Source: JACZUI01 sp965216725 (lineage in GTDB: Bacteria > Actinomycetota > Acidimicrobiia > Spongiisociales > ZC4RG35). From it: a DNA stretch of 64,000 bases. Below the pieces are notes generated by a model. The model was not told the origin of the DNA and made no database searches. It saw nothing but the letters and a program-made list of their open reading frames with translations. Positions 16,543 to 25,440 of the stretch are shown here, in pieces (positions within the stretch are counted from its first letter, which is position 1; every line of letters starts with the position of its first letter). The stretch is taken from positions 1 to 64,000 of the forward strand of contig CBDCGI010000021.1 in the NCBI GenBank assembly GCA_965216725.1. Direction: 5' to 3'. The position numbers and the translations under genes are program-made.

Positions 16543-17699
16543 TACAAGGGGAGGGTGAACCCGACCCGACCCCCGGGGCCCGGCTCGGCCCATATATGGC
16601 CGCCGGCATGGGTCACGAACCCGTGTGCAATCGCCAGCCCCAATCCGGTGCCTCCGGTGACCCGACTCCGGGCATCGTCTTCGCGAGAGAATCGGTCAAA
16701 CGCCTGCGGTGCGAAGTCCTCGGTGAACCCGGACCCCTGATCAACCACTGATACCCGCGCCTCGGTCCCGTTGGAGACGGCGATCACGACCTCACCGCCT
16801 TTCGGCGAATGGCGAACCGCGTTGTCGACCAGATTCCTCATCACTCGAGCCATCGCGTCAGGACCTGCAGAGACCACCACGCTCCGATCGGCAACAAGAC
16901 GCAGCTCTATGCCTCGTTCGTCGGCGATAGGGCGAAACACCTCGATCGTCTCGTCGGCGACCTCGGTCAAGTCGACTTCAACGATCGCTCTCGCGAGATC
17001 TCCCGACTCCAGCCGAGCCAGCAAGAACAGATCGTCGACCAATCTCGATAAGGCGTCGACATCCCGACTCATCGAGGCCAGAAACCGCGACTGATCGGCT
17101 GCGACGCCGTCCTCAAGGGCCTCGACCGCAAGACGTAGCGACGACAGCGGTGTCCGCAGGTCATGTCCGATGGCGGCAAAAAACTCTCGACGCGCACCTT
17201 CAGCTCTCTGCAGCGTCACCGCCATGGCGTCGACGGCTTCGGCCAATTCTCCGACCTCATCAGACCGGACCACGTCCGATCGGGCGCTCAAGTCGCCACT
17301 GGCGATGGCCGACGCGGTGGACGCGATTCGCGTCAGATCGTCGGTGAGGGGCCGGCTGACCGAAACGGCAAAAAGCAGCCCCGTTGCCAGGCCGAACCCG
17401 ACAACGGTGAACATGAGCCCGAGATCGTGTTGCGAAATGAACATTTGCTGTCCCGCGACGACAAGACCCATCGACACCACGAGAAGCGACACCAGCGCCA
17501 GTCCGACGACCGTCACCCGCAGCGAGCTCTGACCCCTGGCCAGCCGAGGCAGAACCATTGCCGCGGCTGCCGCGATCACCGCCATGAAACCGAAGAGCAG
17601 CGCGACGCCAATCCGCTCTCCGGGACCGGGTTGCATCAACGCCTCGAAGACACCAACTCCCGCCAACACCACGGCCAAGGCTCCTGCAAGAGTCCTCAT
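16530..17699 (-). CDS. Sensor histidine kinase
   Basis: This 389-residue membrane kinase starts at ATG 17699, overlapping the response regulator stop (ATGA). Four hydrophobic segments occupy about residues 1-135, with no large extracytoplasmic domain, so it probably senses a membrane or intramembrane signal. Next come a HAMP linker (SVSRPLTDDLTRIASTASAI) and the HisKA helix with the phospho-accepting histidine in AAIGHDLRTPLSSLR. The ATPase domain carries the N box (NLVDNAVRHSP), G1 (VVDQGSGF), the F box (FDRFSRE) and G2 (GTGLGLAIAHG). It is the second gene of a two-gene operon next to, and possibly controlling, the spondin-domain gene. Confidence 0.92.
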   Translation of the reverse strand: MRTLAGALAVVLAGVGVFEALMQPGPGERIGVALLFGFMAVIAAAAAMVLPRLARGQSSLRVTVVGLALVSLLVVSMGLVVAGQQMFISQHDLGLMFTVVGFGLATGLLFAVSVSRPLTDDLTRIASTASAIASGDLSARSDVVRSDEVGELAEAVDAMAVTLQRAEGARREFFAAIGHDLRTPLSSLRLAVEALEDGVAADQSRFLASMSRDVDALSRLVDDLFLLARLESGDLARAIVEVDLTEVADETIEVFRPIADERGIELRLVADRSVVVSAGPDAMARVMRNLVDNAVRHSPKGGEVVIAVSNGTEARVSVVDQGSGFTEDFAPQAFDRFSREDDARSRVTGGTGLGLAIAHGFVTHAGGHIWAEPGPGGRVGFTLPLYPLP

Positions 17700-18400
17700 G
17701 GCTCGAACCTGTACCCCACACCCCAGACAGTGGTCAGCCACCGGGGCGTTTCGGGATTGGACTCGATTTTCCGCCTCACTCGTCGAACGTGGACCGTCAC
17801 CGTGGACGGGTCCTGCCATTCGCGGCTGGAGTCCCAGACCTGCTCCAGAAGCTGAGTGCGAGAGAAGACCTGTCTCGGCGAAGAGGCCAAGAAGGCGAGA
17901 AGATCGAACTCCTTCGGCGTCATTTCCACCTCGCGGTCACCGACCCGGACTTCGCGAGTCAGCGGATCGATTTCGAGCCCGTCGAACACCATCGCCCGGT
18001 CAGGCACAGGAACTGGTCCGTCGGTTCGTTTGAGAACGGTCCTGACCCGCGCCGCCAGTTCCCTTGGAGAGAAAGGCTTCACAACGTAGTCGTCGGCCCC
18101 AAGCTCGAGGCCCAGCACACGATCGGTCTCTTCACCCCGAGCGGTCAACAGGATCACGGGAACGTCCGAATGGCGCCTGATCTCTGAAAGAACGGTAAAG
18201 CCGTCGACTTCCGGAATCATCACGTCGAGCACGACCAGATCCGGCGTGTCGGCGCCGACGGCGTCGAGGGCCGCATCACCGTCGGCACACTCGACCACCC
18301 GGAACCCGTCCTGGGCGAGATATGCCGATACGACCTCGCGCACCATGGGCTCGTCGTCGACCACGAGTACAGATCGTCCAGAGCGCTCTGAAAGCGTCAC
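17696..18400 (-). CDS. OmpR/PhoB-family response regulator
   Basis: From GTG 18400 the protein has 234 residues. The receiver domain shows the acidic pair and phosphorylation site (VLVVDDEP, then LVVLDVMIPEVDGF), the conserved Thr (ILLTARG) and Lys (VVKPFSPREL). The C-terminal winged helix has MTPKEFDLLAFLASSP and STVTVHVRRVRRKIE, typical of OmpR/PhoB DNA-binding domains. The frame is open to an ATG at 18472, but the extra residues are not family-like. It is co-transcribed with the overlapping kinase gene and divergent from the spondin gene at 18524. Confidence 0.92.
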   Translation of the reverse strand: MTLSERSGRSVLVVDDEPMVREVVSAYLAQDGFRVVECADGDAALDAVGADTPDLVVLDVMIPEVDGFTVLSEIRRHSDVPVILLTARGEETDRVLGLELGADDYVVKPFSPRELAARVRTVLKRTDGPVPVPDRAMVFDGLEIDPLTREVRVGDREVEMTPKEFDLLAFLASSPRQVFSRTQLLEQVWDSSREWQDPSTVTVHVRRVRRKIESNPETPRWLTTVWGVGYRFEP

Positions 18401-18523
18401 CCCCCGACCGTACGGCCTCCATCCCGAGATGTGCGCAGTGTTCACAAATCGTTCACGAGTGGTTTCTCCCATGTCAAGAGATTGCCCCCAGGCTGGTTAA
18501 CCCATCGTCAAAGGAGGCGACAT

Positions 18524-19219
18524 ATGACACCGAGCCGAAGGCTCATCAACACGTCGGTGCTAATCGGAATGCTGGCACTTCTGGTTGCACTGGTCGGGGT
18601 GGCACCGGCAGAGGGAGGCGCCGAGCGCACTTATCGCGTGACCGTCACCAACCTCACGCATGGACAGCCGATGACACCCTTTGTGGTCGCTGCCCATTCG
18701 GGATCCACCGCGATCTTCGAGGCCGGGGCCCCGGCTTCGGCTGGCCTGCAGTCGGTCGCCGAGAATGGCGGAATCCCGAACTTGGTTGCCGAATTGGGCG
18801 CCAACTCCGGGGTGGGCGACGTCGCAGTTGCCGGCTCTGCCCCGTTTGGATATGGCGAGAGCGTTAGTGCCTACATCGACTCCACTCCGGGTGCTCGCAA
18901 GCTGTCCGTTGCTGGGATGTTGATCTGCACCAACGACGGCTTTGGCGCCATCAACTCGCTGCAGCTCAACGCCAACGATCAGGCCACCGTGGTCTACGGT
19001 GCCGCATACGACGCCGGGACCGAAATCAACACCGAGAACTACGAGGACCTGGTGCCACCTTGCGACGGGCTCGGGCAGACCGGAATGAGCAATCCGGCGC
19101 TGGCCGAAAACGGTGTGGTCCAGCATCACCAGGGCATTCAGGGTGTCGGTGACCTGACGCCCGGCCAACATGGTTGGGATGGGCCGGTCATAAAGGTAGT
19201 GGTGGAGAGAGTGGGCTAG
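18524..19219 (+). CDS. Secreted spondin-domain protein
   Basis: This 231-residue protein has a strong ribosome binding site (AAAGGAGG) and a signal peptide (LIGMLALLVALVGVAPAEGG). The mature part is a spondin_N-type domain: TYRVTVTNLTHGQPMTPFVV, then SAGLQSVAENGG, and at the end GDLTPGQHGWDGPVIKVVVERV. Bacterial spondin-domain proteins are exported and thought to mediate surface or calcium-related interactions, but the function is poorly defined. It is divergent from a two-component system and followed by a strong terminator, so it is probably transcribed alone. Confidence 0.8.
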   Translation: MTPSRRLINTSVLIGMLALLVALVGVAPAEGGAERTYRVTVTNLTHGQPMTPFVVAAHSGSTAIFEAGAPASAGLQSVAENGGIPNLVAELGANSGVGDVAVAGSAPFGYGESVSAYIDSTPGARKLSVAGMLICTNDGFGAINSLQLNANDQATVVYGAAYDAGTEINTENYEDLVPPCDGLGQTGMSNPALAENGVVQHHQGIQGVGDLTPGQHGWDGPVIKVVVERVG

Positions 19220-19242
19220 ATCTCCCTCCACTTCGCTTGCAG

Positions 19243-19280
19243 GAGCGGGCCTCCCTTCCCCAGAGGCCCGCTCTTCTATT
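19243..19280 (+). terminator. Intrinsic terminator after the spondin gene
   Basis: A perfect 11-bp stem, GAGCGGGCCTC / GAGGCCCGCTC, with a 9-nt loop is followed by the T-rich tail TTCTATT. It lies 24 nt after the stop at 19219. Confidence 0.85.
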
Positions 19281-19325
19281 GGGCCGGATGGCTCAGGGGT
19301 CTGGTGGCCGATAGCATCGGGCGGA

Positions 19326-20510
19326 ATGAGCGACATCTCTTTTGAGCGACCCGACGCATACGACTTCCTCGACATCGACTCTCTTCTCTCTGACGAGGAA
19401 AAGCTCCTGCGCGACACGGTTCGTAGCTATGTCGAGAAGGAGATAACACCCAACGTTGGCGACTGGTGGGAAGACGGAGCCCTTCCCGACGCTCAGCTGG
19501 CGAAGGACTTTGGGGAAATCGGCCTGCTGGGTATGCATCTCGAAGGATACGGGTGCGCCGGCACCTCGGCCACGGCCTACGGCCTGGCCTGTCTCGAGCT
19601 AGAGGCCGGCGACTCCGGAATCCGGTCCTTCGTCTCCGTCCAGGGCTCGCTGGCGATGTTTCCAATCTGGAAGTTCGGCTCGGAGGAGCAGAAACAGACA
19701 TGGCTCCCGAGGATGGCCACAGGCGAGGTGATCGGCTGTTTCGGGCTTACCGAGCCCGACTCCGGCTCTGATCCCGCCTCCATGCGAACCAACGCCAAGC
19801 GGGACGGCACCGACTGGGTGCTGAACGGAACCAAGATGTGGATCACCAACGGGTCCATCGCCGACGTCGCAGTGATCTGGGCCCGCACCGATGAGGGGAC
19901 CAGAGGGTTCATCATTCCCACCGACACTCCTGGATTCTCTGCGCCAGAGATCAAGAAGAAGATCTCTCTAAGGGCGTCTGTCACGTCCGAGCTGGTGATG
20001 GACAATGTCCGCGTCCCCGACGACTTCGTCCTACCAGGGGTGGCGTCGATGAGAGGGCCCCTGTCGTGTCTGAACGAGGCGAGATTCGGTATCGCCTTCG
20101 GAGCCATGGGAGCGGCCCGGTCGTGTTACGAGACAGCGCTCGACTACTCCAAGGAGCGTGAACAGTTCGACATGCCCATCGGCTCCTTCCAGCTCACCCA
20201 ACGCAAGCTGGTGGAGATGATGGTGGCGGTGCAGCGGGGGACCCTCGTCGCTCTTCACCTGGGACGAAGGAAAGACGCCGGCACCCTCACACCGGAACAA
20301 GTCAGCTTCGGCAAATTCGACAACGTGCGGAACGCTCTGGAGGTGGCTCGTACCGCCCGGTCGATCCTCGGCGCCAATGGAATCACGCTGGAGTATCCCG
20401 TGATGCGTCACATGGCGAACCTGGAAACGGTGTTCACCTATGAGGGCACCAATGAGATCCACACCCTGATCATGGGCGAAGCGATAACCGGCCTATCCGC
20501 TTTCTCCTGA
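19326..20510 (+). CDS. gcdH: Glutaryl-CoA dehydrogenase-type acyl-CoA dehydrogenase
   Basis: This 394-residue flavoenzyme oxidatively decarboxylates glutaryl-CoA to crotonyl-CoA in lysine/tryptophan breakdown. It has the acyl-CoA dehydrogenase signatures GCFGLTEPDSGSDP and KMWITNGSIADV, and the catalytic base in VFTYEGTNEIHTLIMGEAITGLSAF near the C-terminus. That closing block, the RSFVSVQGSLAMFPIW segment and CLNEARFGIAFGAMGAA are closer to glutaryl-CoA dehydrogenase than to short-chain enzymes. It stands alone, convergent with the YcaQ gene (3 bp apart), so no pathway partners confirm the substrate. Confidence 0.85.
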   Translation: MSDISFERPDAYDFLDIDSLLSDEEKLLRDTVRSYVEKEITPNVGDWWEDGALPDAQLAKDFGEIGLLGMHLEGYGCAGTSATAYGLACLELEAGDSGIRSFVSVQGSLAMFPIWKFGSEEQKQTWLPRMATGEVIGCFGLTEPDSGSDPASMRTNAKRDGTDWVLNGTKMWITNGSIADVAVIWARTDEGTRGFIIPTDTPGFSAPEIKKKISLRASVTSELVMDNVRVPDDFVLPGVASMRGPLSCLNEARFGIAFGAMGAARSCYETALDYSKEREQFDMPIGSFQLTQRKLVEMMVAVQRGTLVALHLGRRKDAGTLTPEQVSFGKFDNVRNALEVARTARSILGANGITLEYPVMRHMANLETVFTYEGTNEIHTLIMGEAITGLSAFS

Positions 20511-20513
20511 ATC

Positions 20514-21677
20514 TCAGAACAAGTTGCCGTTCTTGACCAGGTCGAGATCTCCCATCTCGAGCCAAGTAGCAACCTCTGTCAACTCCTCGCGAAGCTCTCG
20601 AGCTACTCGTGCCCGATCAACCCCTGGCTCTGCCCAGGCACCCTTGACTCGGAGGACCCCGGCTTCACGATCGGTCTTCAGGTCGACGCGGGCGACGAGT
20701 TCGCCGTCGAGAAGAAAGGGCAGCACGTAATAGCCGTAGACCCGTTTCGCGGCCGGGACATAGATCTCGATCCGATAGTGAAAGTCCCAAAGCCTCTCCA
20801 CGCGGGGGCGGCACCAGATGAGATTGTCAAAGGGTGACAGCAGGGTCCTCCCCTCGACCTTTCTCGGAAGCCGGGCCTCGGGATGGATATAGGCCGGCTT
20901 GGCCCAGCCGGCCACCTCCACCTGGACGAGCCGGCCCGATTCCGCTAGGCGATCAGCCAATGGTCGTGCGTCCGGATTGGAGATCCTCGGATAGTCGGCG
21001 AGGTCCTCCAACGTGGCCACACCCAAGGAGGCGGCAGCATGCTCGATCAAGGCTGATTGTCCTTCTTCACGGCTTGGATCAGGAGCATGGAGGACCTTGG
21101 GCGGGAGCACCTCCTCGGTGGCTGCGTAGAGACGCGTGAAGTTGGGACGGTCGTAGATGGTCACGTCACCCTGATGGAAAAGCGCTTCCAAGGCGACCTT
21201 GCCCTTGCTCCACCCCCACATCTCGTCGGCAATGCGCTGGCCCGGATCCTCCAGGTCGCGCACCTGCAACGGTCCCTGATTGCGGACCTGGGTCAGGACT
21301 CTGCCCAGATACCCGGGATCCTCGCGTTTGATGCGCTCGACGCGAGTCCACGCAAACGGCGCGGTCATCCGCCACCTGAACAGGGGCCACATCTCCACTG
21401 GGATGACCGACGCCTCGTGACCCCAGTATTCGAAATGCTCACCTGAGCGCCAGAGCCATCGGTCGAGAGCTAGACGGTCGTAGGGCCCGAGCCGGGAGAA
21501 GAAAGGCATGTAGTGGGCTCGGCTGAACGCGTTGACCGAATCGAGCTGAAGAAGACCAAGGCGGCCCATCACCTTCCGCAGATGCCGGACGTCGATCCGT
21601 CCGGTGGGACGGGGCCGGTCCAGGCCCTGGGCCGCGATCGCCATCCGCTTTGCCTGATCGAGAGTCAATCGTCGCAT
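20514..21677 (-). CDS. YcaQ/AlkX-family winged-helix DNA glycosylase
   Basis: The start at ATG 21677 gives 387 residues. The protein has the HTH_42 (DUF1006) pattern: LRKVMGRLGLLQLDSVNAFSRAHYMPFFSRLG near the N-terminus, with the conserved QLD segment that corresponds to the catalytic site. FEYWGHEASVIPVEMWPLFRWR and the C-terminal LLSPFDNLIWCRPRVERLWDFHYRIEIY, YGYYVLPFLLDGELVARVDLK are also family hallmarks. E. coli YcaQ unhooks interstrand crosslinks and removes N7-alkylguanine. That role is expected here from the family and not shown by context. The longer frame to 21971 overlaps purB and is not supported. Confidence 0.88.
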   Translation of the reverse strand: MRRLTLDQAKRMAIAAQGLDRPRPTGRIDVRHLRKVMGRLGLLQLDSVNAFSRAHYMPFFSRLGPYDRLALDRWLWRSGEHFEYWGHEASVIPVEMWPLFRWRMTAPFAWTRVERIKREDPGYLGRVLTQVRNQGPLQVRDLEDPGQRIADEMWGWSKGKVALEALFHQGDVTIYDRPNFTRLYAATEEVLPPKVLHAPDPSREEGQSALIEHAAASLGVATLEDLADYPRISNPDARPLADRLAESGRLVQVEVAGWAKPAYIHPEARLPRKVEGRTLLSPFDNLIWCRPRVERLWDFHYRIEIYVPAAKRVYGYYVLPFLLDGELVARVDLKTDREAGVLRVKGAWAEPGVDRARVARELREELTEVATWLEMGDLDLVKNGNLF

Positions 21678-21771
21678 CGAGTGAGAGAACCTAACGCAAG
21701 GTCGCCAGGTTGCAGCCGGGAGGGGAAGATGGCTGCCGGGAGCGACGCGTGCCAACCCTAAGCTGGCTGAC

Positions 21772-23070
21772 GTGATCGAGCGATACGCCCTCCCCGAGAT
21801 GGGTGCCTTGTGGTCCGAGGAATTCAAGCTGGAGGCCTGGAAACGGGTGGAGACACTGGCACTCGAAGCATGGGAAAGGCTGGGAAAGGTCCCAGTAGGA
21901 GTTGCAGCCGCCACCGACGCCGCTGGTTGTCCCACCCCCGCCCAGGTCGCCGAGCGAGAACAAGTCACCAACCACGACCTGGCGGCCTTCGTCGACCTAC
22001 TCGGCGAATCAGCCGGCGGTGATGCTCCGGCGTGGATCCACTACGGGCTGACATCGTCCGACGTGCTCGACACCGCAACCGGCTTCATCCTGAAGGAATC
22101 CTGTGCGGTCCTGATGAGTGCCCTCGAAGACCTGTACGACACGGTTCGAGATCTGGCTCTGAAACACCAGAGCACGCCAATGATCGGACGAACTCATGGC
22201 ATCTGGGCCGAGCCGACCACCTTCGGCCTGAAACTCTCCGGATGGGCGTTTGAAGTCGAGAGAAACCTGGAACGCCTCCTTGCCGCAGCGACCACTGTCT
22301 CGGTGGGGACAATCTCGGGAGCGGTCGGTACGTACGCCAGCCTGCCCCCATCGATCGAGAAGCACGTCTGCGATGCGCTCGGCCTCACCCCCGAGCCGGC
22401 CCCGACTCAGGTGACGGCGAGAGATCGCCATGCCCAGTACCTCCAAGCCCTCGCCTTGATCGGGTCCTCCATCGAGCGTTTCGCCACCGAGGTGAGGCAC
22501 CTGCAGCGGTCGGAGGTGGCCGAGGTCCGCGAGGGCTTCCGCCCCGGGCAAAAGGGATCCTCTGCCATGCCCCACAAACGAAACCCGATCCTCTCCGAGC
22601 GCATGACCGGGATGGCACGGCTGCTCAGAGGCTATTCCCAGGTCGGTCTGGAGAACGTCGCCCTTTGGCACGAGCGAGACATCAGCCACTCGTCAGCGGA
22701 GCGGGTGATCCTCCCCGATGCGTCGACTGTCGCCCACTACATGCTGGTCAAGTTCCGCGGCCTTCTCCAAGACCTCGTCGTGGATGAAGAGCGAATGATG
22801 GCCAACCTGGAGGCGTCCAACGGACTCGTCTTCAGCCAGTCTGTGCTGCTCTCGTTGGTGGAGGCCGGAATGACCCGGGACGAGGCCTATCGCGCAGTCC
22901 AAGCCAACGCTATGACCGCTTGGGAGTCTGGTGAGCATCTCATGGATCTCCTGGCAGCGGACGAGCGAATCCCCCTCGACGCCGATTCGTTGGCGGTGTG
23001 CTTCTCGCTGGACACGGTCCAAGACTCCGCACAGACAGCGATCAGACGACTACTCGACCGAACACTCTGA
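21772..23070 (+). CDS. purB: Adenylosuccinate lyase
   Basis: PurB removes fumarate from SAICAR and from adenylosuccinate, serving both IMP and AMP synthesis. The 432-residue protein starts at GTG 21772 (MIERYALPEMGALWSEEFKL). It carries the fumarase/aspartase superfamily signature GQKGSSAMPHKRNP with the flexible catalytic serine loop, the earlier HYGLTSSDVLDTA segment and the MIGRTHGIWAEPTTFG histidine region. Length and order are normal. Substrates come from the nearby purC and purA products. Confidence 0.95.
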   Translation: MIERYALPEMGALWSEEFKLEAWKRVETLALEAWERLGKVPVGVAAATDAAGCPTPAQVAEREQVTNHDLAAFVDLLGESAGGDAPAWIHYGLTSSDVLDTATGFILKESCAVLMSALEDLYDTVRDLALKHQSTPMIGRTHGIWAEPTTFGLKLSGWAFEVERNLERLLAAATTVSVGTISGAVGTYASLPPSIEKHVCDALGLTPEPAPTQVTARDRHAQYLQALALIGSSIERFATEVRHLQRSEVAEVREGFRPGQKGSSAMPHKRNPILSERMTGMARLLRGYSQVGLENVALWHERDISHSSAERVILPDASTVAHYMLVKFRGLLQDLVVDEERMMANLEASNGLVFSQSVLLSLVEAGMTRDEAYRAVQANAMTAWESGEHLMDLLAADERIPLDADSLAVCFSLDTVQDSAQTAIRRLLDRTL

Positions 23071-23090
23071 CCAACAGGCTCGTCGCCTGC

Positions 23091-23501
23091 TCAGGTCGAC
23101 GTGGCAGTGATGTGGACGGTCCCGGTGAAAAGGCCGACCGTCCGCCCATCCTCCCGTTTGACGTCGACTCGGTAGGTGCCCAACGTTCTGCCACGAGTGG
23201 CCTCGCGGACCGTTGCCAGTAAGCGATCGCCTTCTCTGGTCGCCGCCGACAGAACCAGATGGGTGTCGATGGCCACGGCCCGATCCCCCGCCGAGTTGGA
23301 CCCTAGGGAGAAAGCACAGTCGGCGAGGGAGAACACCATGCCTCCATGGCCCACTTCGAGGAAGTTGAGATGTGAGCGCTGCACCGTCAATGCCACAACT
23401 ATCTCCTCTGGAGTGACATCGACGAGCTCCACCCCCAGATCCAGGGCGTAAGCGTCCCGAGAAAGAAGGTCCTCCACATTGGACCGGTCGAATCCTGACA
23501 T
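23091..23501 (-). CDS. PaaI-type hotdog-fold thioesterase
   Basis: This 136-residue protein has the HGGMVFSLADCAFSLGSNSAG segment around residues 53-73, matching the active-site helix of PaaI-like acyl-CoA thioesterases (HGG followed by an acidic residue in LAD). The flanking strands VQRSHLNFLEVG and GRTLGTYRVDVKREDGRTVGLFTGTV fit the hotdog fold. PaaI hydrolyses phenylacetyl-CoA-type ring intermediates in phenylacetate breakdown. No other paa genes are in the window, so a general house-cleaning thioesterase is equally possible. It lies 34 bp downstream of the CBS-BON gene, perhaps on one transcript. Confidence 0.8.
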   Translation of the reverse strand: MSGFDRSNVEDLLSRDAYALDLGVELVDVTPEEIVVALTVQRSHLNFLEVGHGGMVFSLADCAFSLGSNSAGDRAVAIDTHLVLSAATREGDRLLATVREATRGRTLGTYRVDVKREDGRTVGLFTGTVHITATST

Positions 23502-23535
23502 GGGGCGGCACTCTATCCGCCCCAGCCCCTATCGA

Positions 23536-24210
23536 TCAGGGAGCGGGCGGCATGTAAGGGACCTTGCGATTGTCGATCTCCCAAGAGAGACCGTCTTCGA
23601 CCGAGATCACTCCGTCGACCCGCTTCACGAACTCGATGAGGAGCTCGGCGTCGCTGCGAGTGTCGAGACGCCCCCGCAACGAGACGTTCCCGTCGACACA
23701 GATCAGGTCGACCAAAGCCGGATCGATCCAGAGAATCTCCCTCATCACCCTTTTCGTGATGACATCGAGGATGTCGCCATCCGGTCTTGCGAGAGCACGC
23801 ATGATGTCGGTGCGGGACACGATGCCCAAAAGCCGGTTTGTGTCGTCGACAACGGGTATCCGCTTCACATCCTCGGCCTGCATCGCCCGGGCCGCACGTG
23901 TGTGATCAGCGTCGGGTTCCAGCGTTATCACCGAGGTGGTCATCACTTCGCCAACGGTCCGAGCTCGATTGCCGATCTCCGAGTCACGAACGAACCAACG
24001 CAACAGACCGGCTCGGGCCGGCGCCCTTCGGTCAGCCTCGGTTTTGACAAAGTCGGCCTCGGTGATGATCCCGACGATCCTGCCGTCGGCATCGGTGACC
24101 GGGAGCCCGCTGACTTTGGCCGCCAACATCCTTCTCGCCGCCTCTTTCAGCGGAGCGTCACGACCGACGGTGACCACATCGGTTGTCATGAGATCGCGTA
24201 GCTTCACCAT
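23536..24210 (-). CDS. CBS-pair and BON domain protein
   Basis: The ATG at 24210, preceded by AAGGAGGAAA, gives 224 residues. Two CBS motifs are clear (LRDLMTTDVVTVGRDAPLKEAARRML...GLPVTDADGRIVGIITEAD, and VGEVMTTSVITLEPD...IPVVDDTNRLLGIVSRTDIMRAL). They form a Bateman module that usually binds adenine nucleotides. The C-terminal 60 residues form a BON domain (VDGNVSLRGRLDTRSDAELL...VDGVISVEDGLSW). Such proteins are thought to sense energy state, and BON domains to contact membranes or lipids. It is divergent from purC with about 112 bp between starts. A regulatory link to purine synthesis is tempting but unproven. Confidence 0.88.
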   Translation of the reverse strand: MVKLRDLMTTDVVTVGRDAPLKEAARRMLAAKVSGLPVTDADGRIVGIITEADFVKTEADRRAPARAGLLRWFVRDSEIGNRARTVGEVMTTSVITLEPDADHTRAARAMQAEDVKRIPVVDDTNRLLGIVSRTDIMRALARPDGDILDVITKRVMREILWIDPALVDLICVDGNVSLRGRLDTRSDAELLIEFVKRVDGVISVEDGLSWEIDNRKVPYMPPAP

Positions 24211-24322
24211 TTTCCTCCTTCGCCTCCAAGGTATCCCACCGAGCTGGGGTCCAACAGGGCCGTTCTCCCCATCACAGCGGGACATTCCGAGGTCGTGCCC
24301 GGTTCGGTTACGCTCCCCGACC

Positions 24323-25204
24323 GTGGTTATCGAGCTTCCTCATCTTGGATCGGGAAAGGTCCGGGAGATCTACGAGATCGACAACGACCACCTCCTTTTC
24401 GTGGCCACTGACCGCATCTCCGCCTACGACGTCGTGCTCAACCAGGACATACCCGAGAAGGGCAAAGTGCTCACCGGAGTCAGCCTCCACTTTTTCGATC
24501 TCTTGGATACTCCAAACCACCTGGTCAGCACCGATCTCGAAAGTGTTCCGGGACTGGGATCACCAGAGCTCGATGACCTGCACGGCCGGGCCATGGTGGT
24601 GCGTCGGGCGGAAGTGGTGCCGGTCGAGTGCGTGGTCCGGGGGTACCTGTACGGATCCTCGTGGCGCGAGTACCGGTCGGGTGGCGGCCCGACAACCGAG
24701 CACCTGCCCTCTGGCCTCAAGCTCGCCGACAAGCTACCGGAGCCCATTTTCACACCCGCGACCAAAGCAAGGTCGGGGCACGACGAAAACATCACCGAAC
24801 AGCAGACACGGGGCATCCTTGGCGACGACCTCTACGAGGAGTTGCGCAAGCGGTCGATCGACATCTACACCCGAGCCACTGACTACGCGGCCGAGCGAGG
24901 GGTGATCTTGGCGGACACCAAGTTCGAGTTCGGGTTTTCTGACGACGACCTGCTTCTGATTGACGAGGTCTTGACGCCGGATTCTTCGCGCTACTGGCCC
25001 GCTGATCGGTGGCAACCAGGACATGACGTGCCGTCCTTCGACAAGCAGTACGTGCGGGAATGGCTGGAGCACACGGAGTGGGACAAGGCAGCTCCGGCGC
25101 CCGACCTTCCAGAAGAGGTCGTGGAAGGGACAACCGCCCGATACATCGACGCCTACGAGAAGATCACGGGCAAGCGGTTCGCCGAGTATCCAGGCCGGAC
25201 ATGA
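24323..25204 (+). CDS. purC: SAICAR synthetase
   Basis: PurC condenses CAIR with aspartate using ATP. The GTG start at 24323 (MVIELPHLGSGKVREIYEID) gives 293 residues. Conserved blocks include FVATDRISAYDVVLNQDIPEKG, VPVECVVRGYLYGSSWREY, GHDENITEQQ and LLIDEVLTPDSSRYWPADRW. The longer upstream frame overlaps the divergent CBS gene and is rejected. It is the first gene of purC-S-Q-L, with ATGA overlap to purS, so the four form one tightly coupled operon. Confidence 0.95.
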   Translation: MVIELPHLGSGKVREIYEIDNDHLLFVATDRISAYDVVLNQDIPEKGKVLTGVSLHFFDLLDTPNHLVSTDLESVPGLGSPELDDLHGRAMVVRRAEVVPVECVVRGYLYGSSWREYRSGGGPTTEHLPSGLKLADKLPEPIFTPATKARSGHDENITEQQTRGILGDDLYEELRKRSIDIYTRATDYAAERGVILADTKFEFGFSDDDLLLIDEVLTPDSSRYWPADRWQPGHDVPSFDKQYVREWLEHTEWDKAAPAPDLPEEVVEGTTARYIDAYEKITGKRFAEYPGRT

Positions 25205-25440
25205 AAGTCCGGGTGGAGATAACTCGACGACCCGAAATCGCCGACCCCGAAGGTGCGACGATCGGCAGGGCGTTGACGGACCTCGGCCACGGGGTGTCCA
25301 ATGTCCGTGTCGACCGTGTCATCCACATGGACATCGCGGGTGACGACGTCGCAGAGATCATCGACCGGGCAGAGCGCATGTGCCGCGACATCCTGGCCAA
25401 CCCGGTCCTGGAGGATTTTCGCGTCGAGGTCATGGGATGA
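25201..25440 (+). CDS. purS: FGAM synthase subunit PurS
   Basis: This is the 79-residue PurS subunit, needed to assemble the small-type FGAM synthase with PurQ and PurL. The N-terminal strand MKVRVEITRRPEIADPEG and the GRALTDLGHGVSNVRVDRVI helix-strand fit the PurS ferredoxin-like fold. Both ends overlap neighbours by ATGA, which supports fixed stoichiometry by translational coupling. Confidence 0.93.
   Translation: MKVRVEITRRPEIADPEGATIGRALTDLGHGVSNVRVDRVIHMDIAGDDVAEIIDRAERMCRDILANPVLEDFRVEVMG

Noticed and set aside
20514..21971. Extended 485-residue form of the YcaQ-like gene
   Set aside because: It would overlap the purB start by 200 bp, and the added residues are not family-like.
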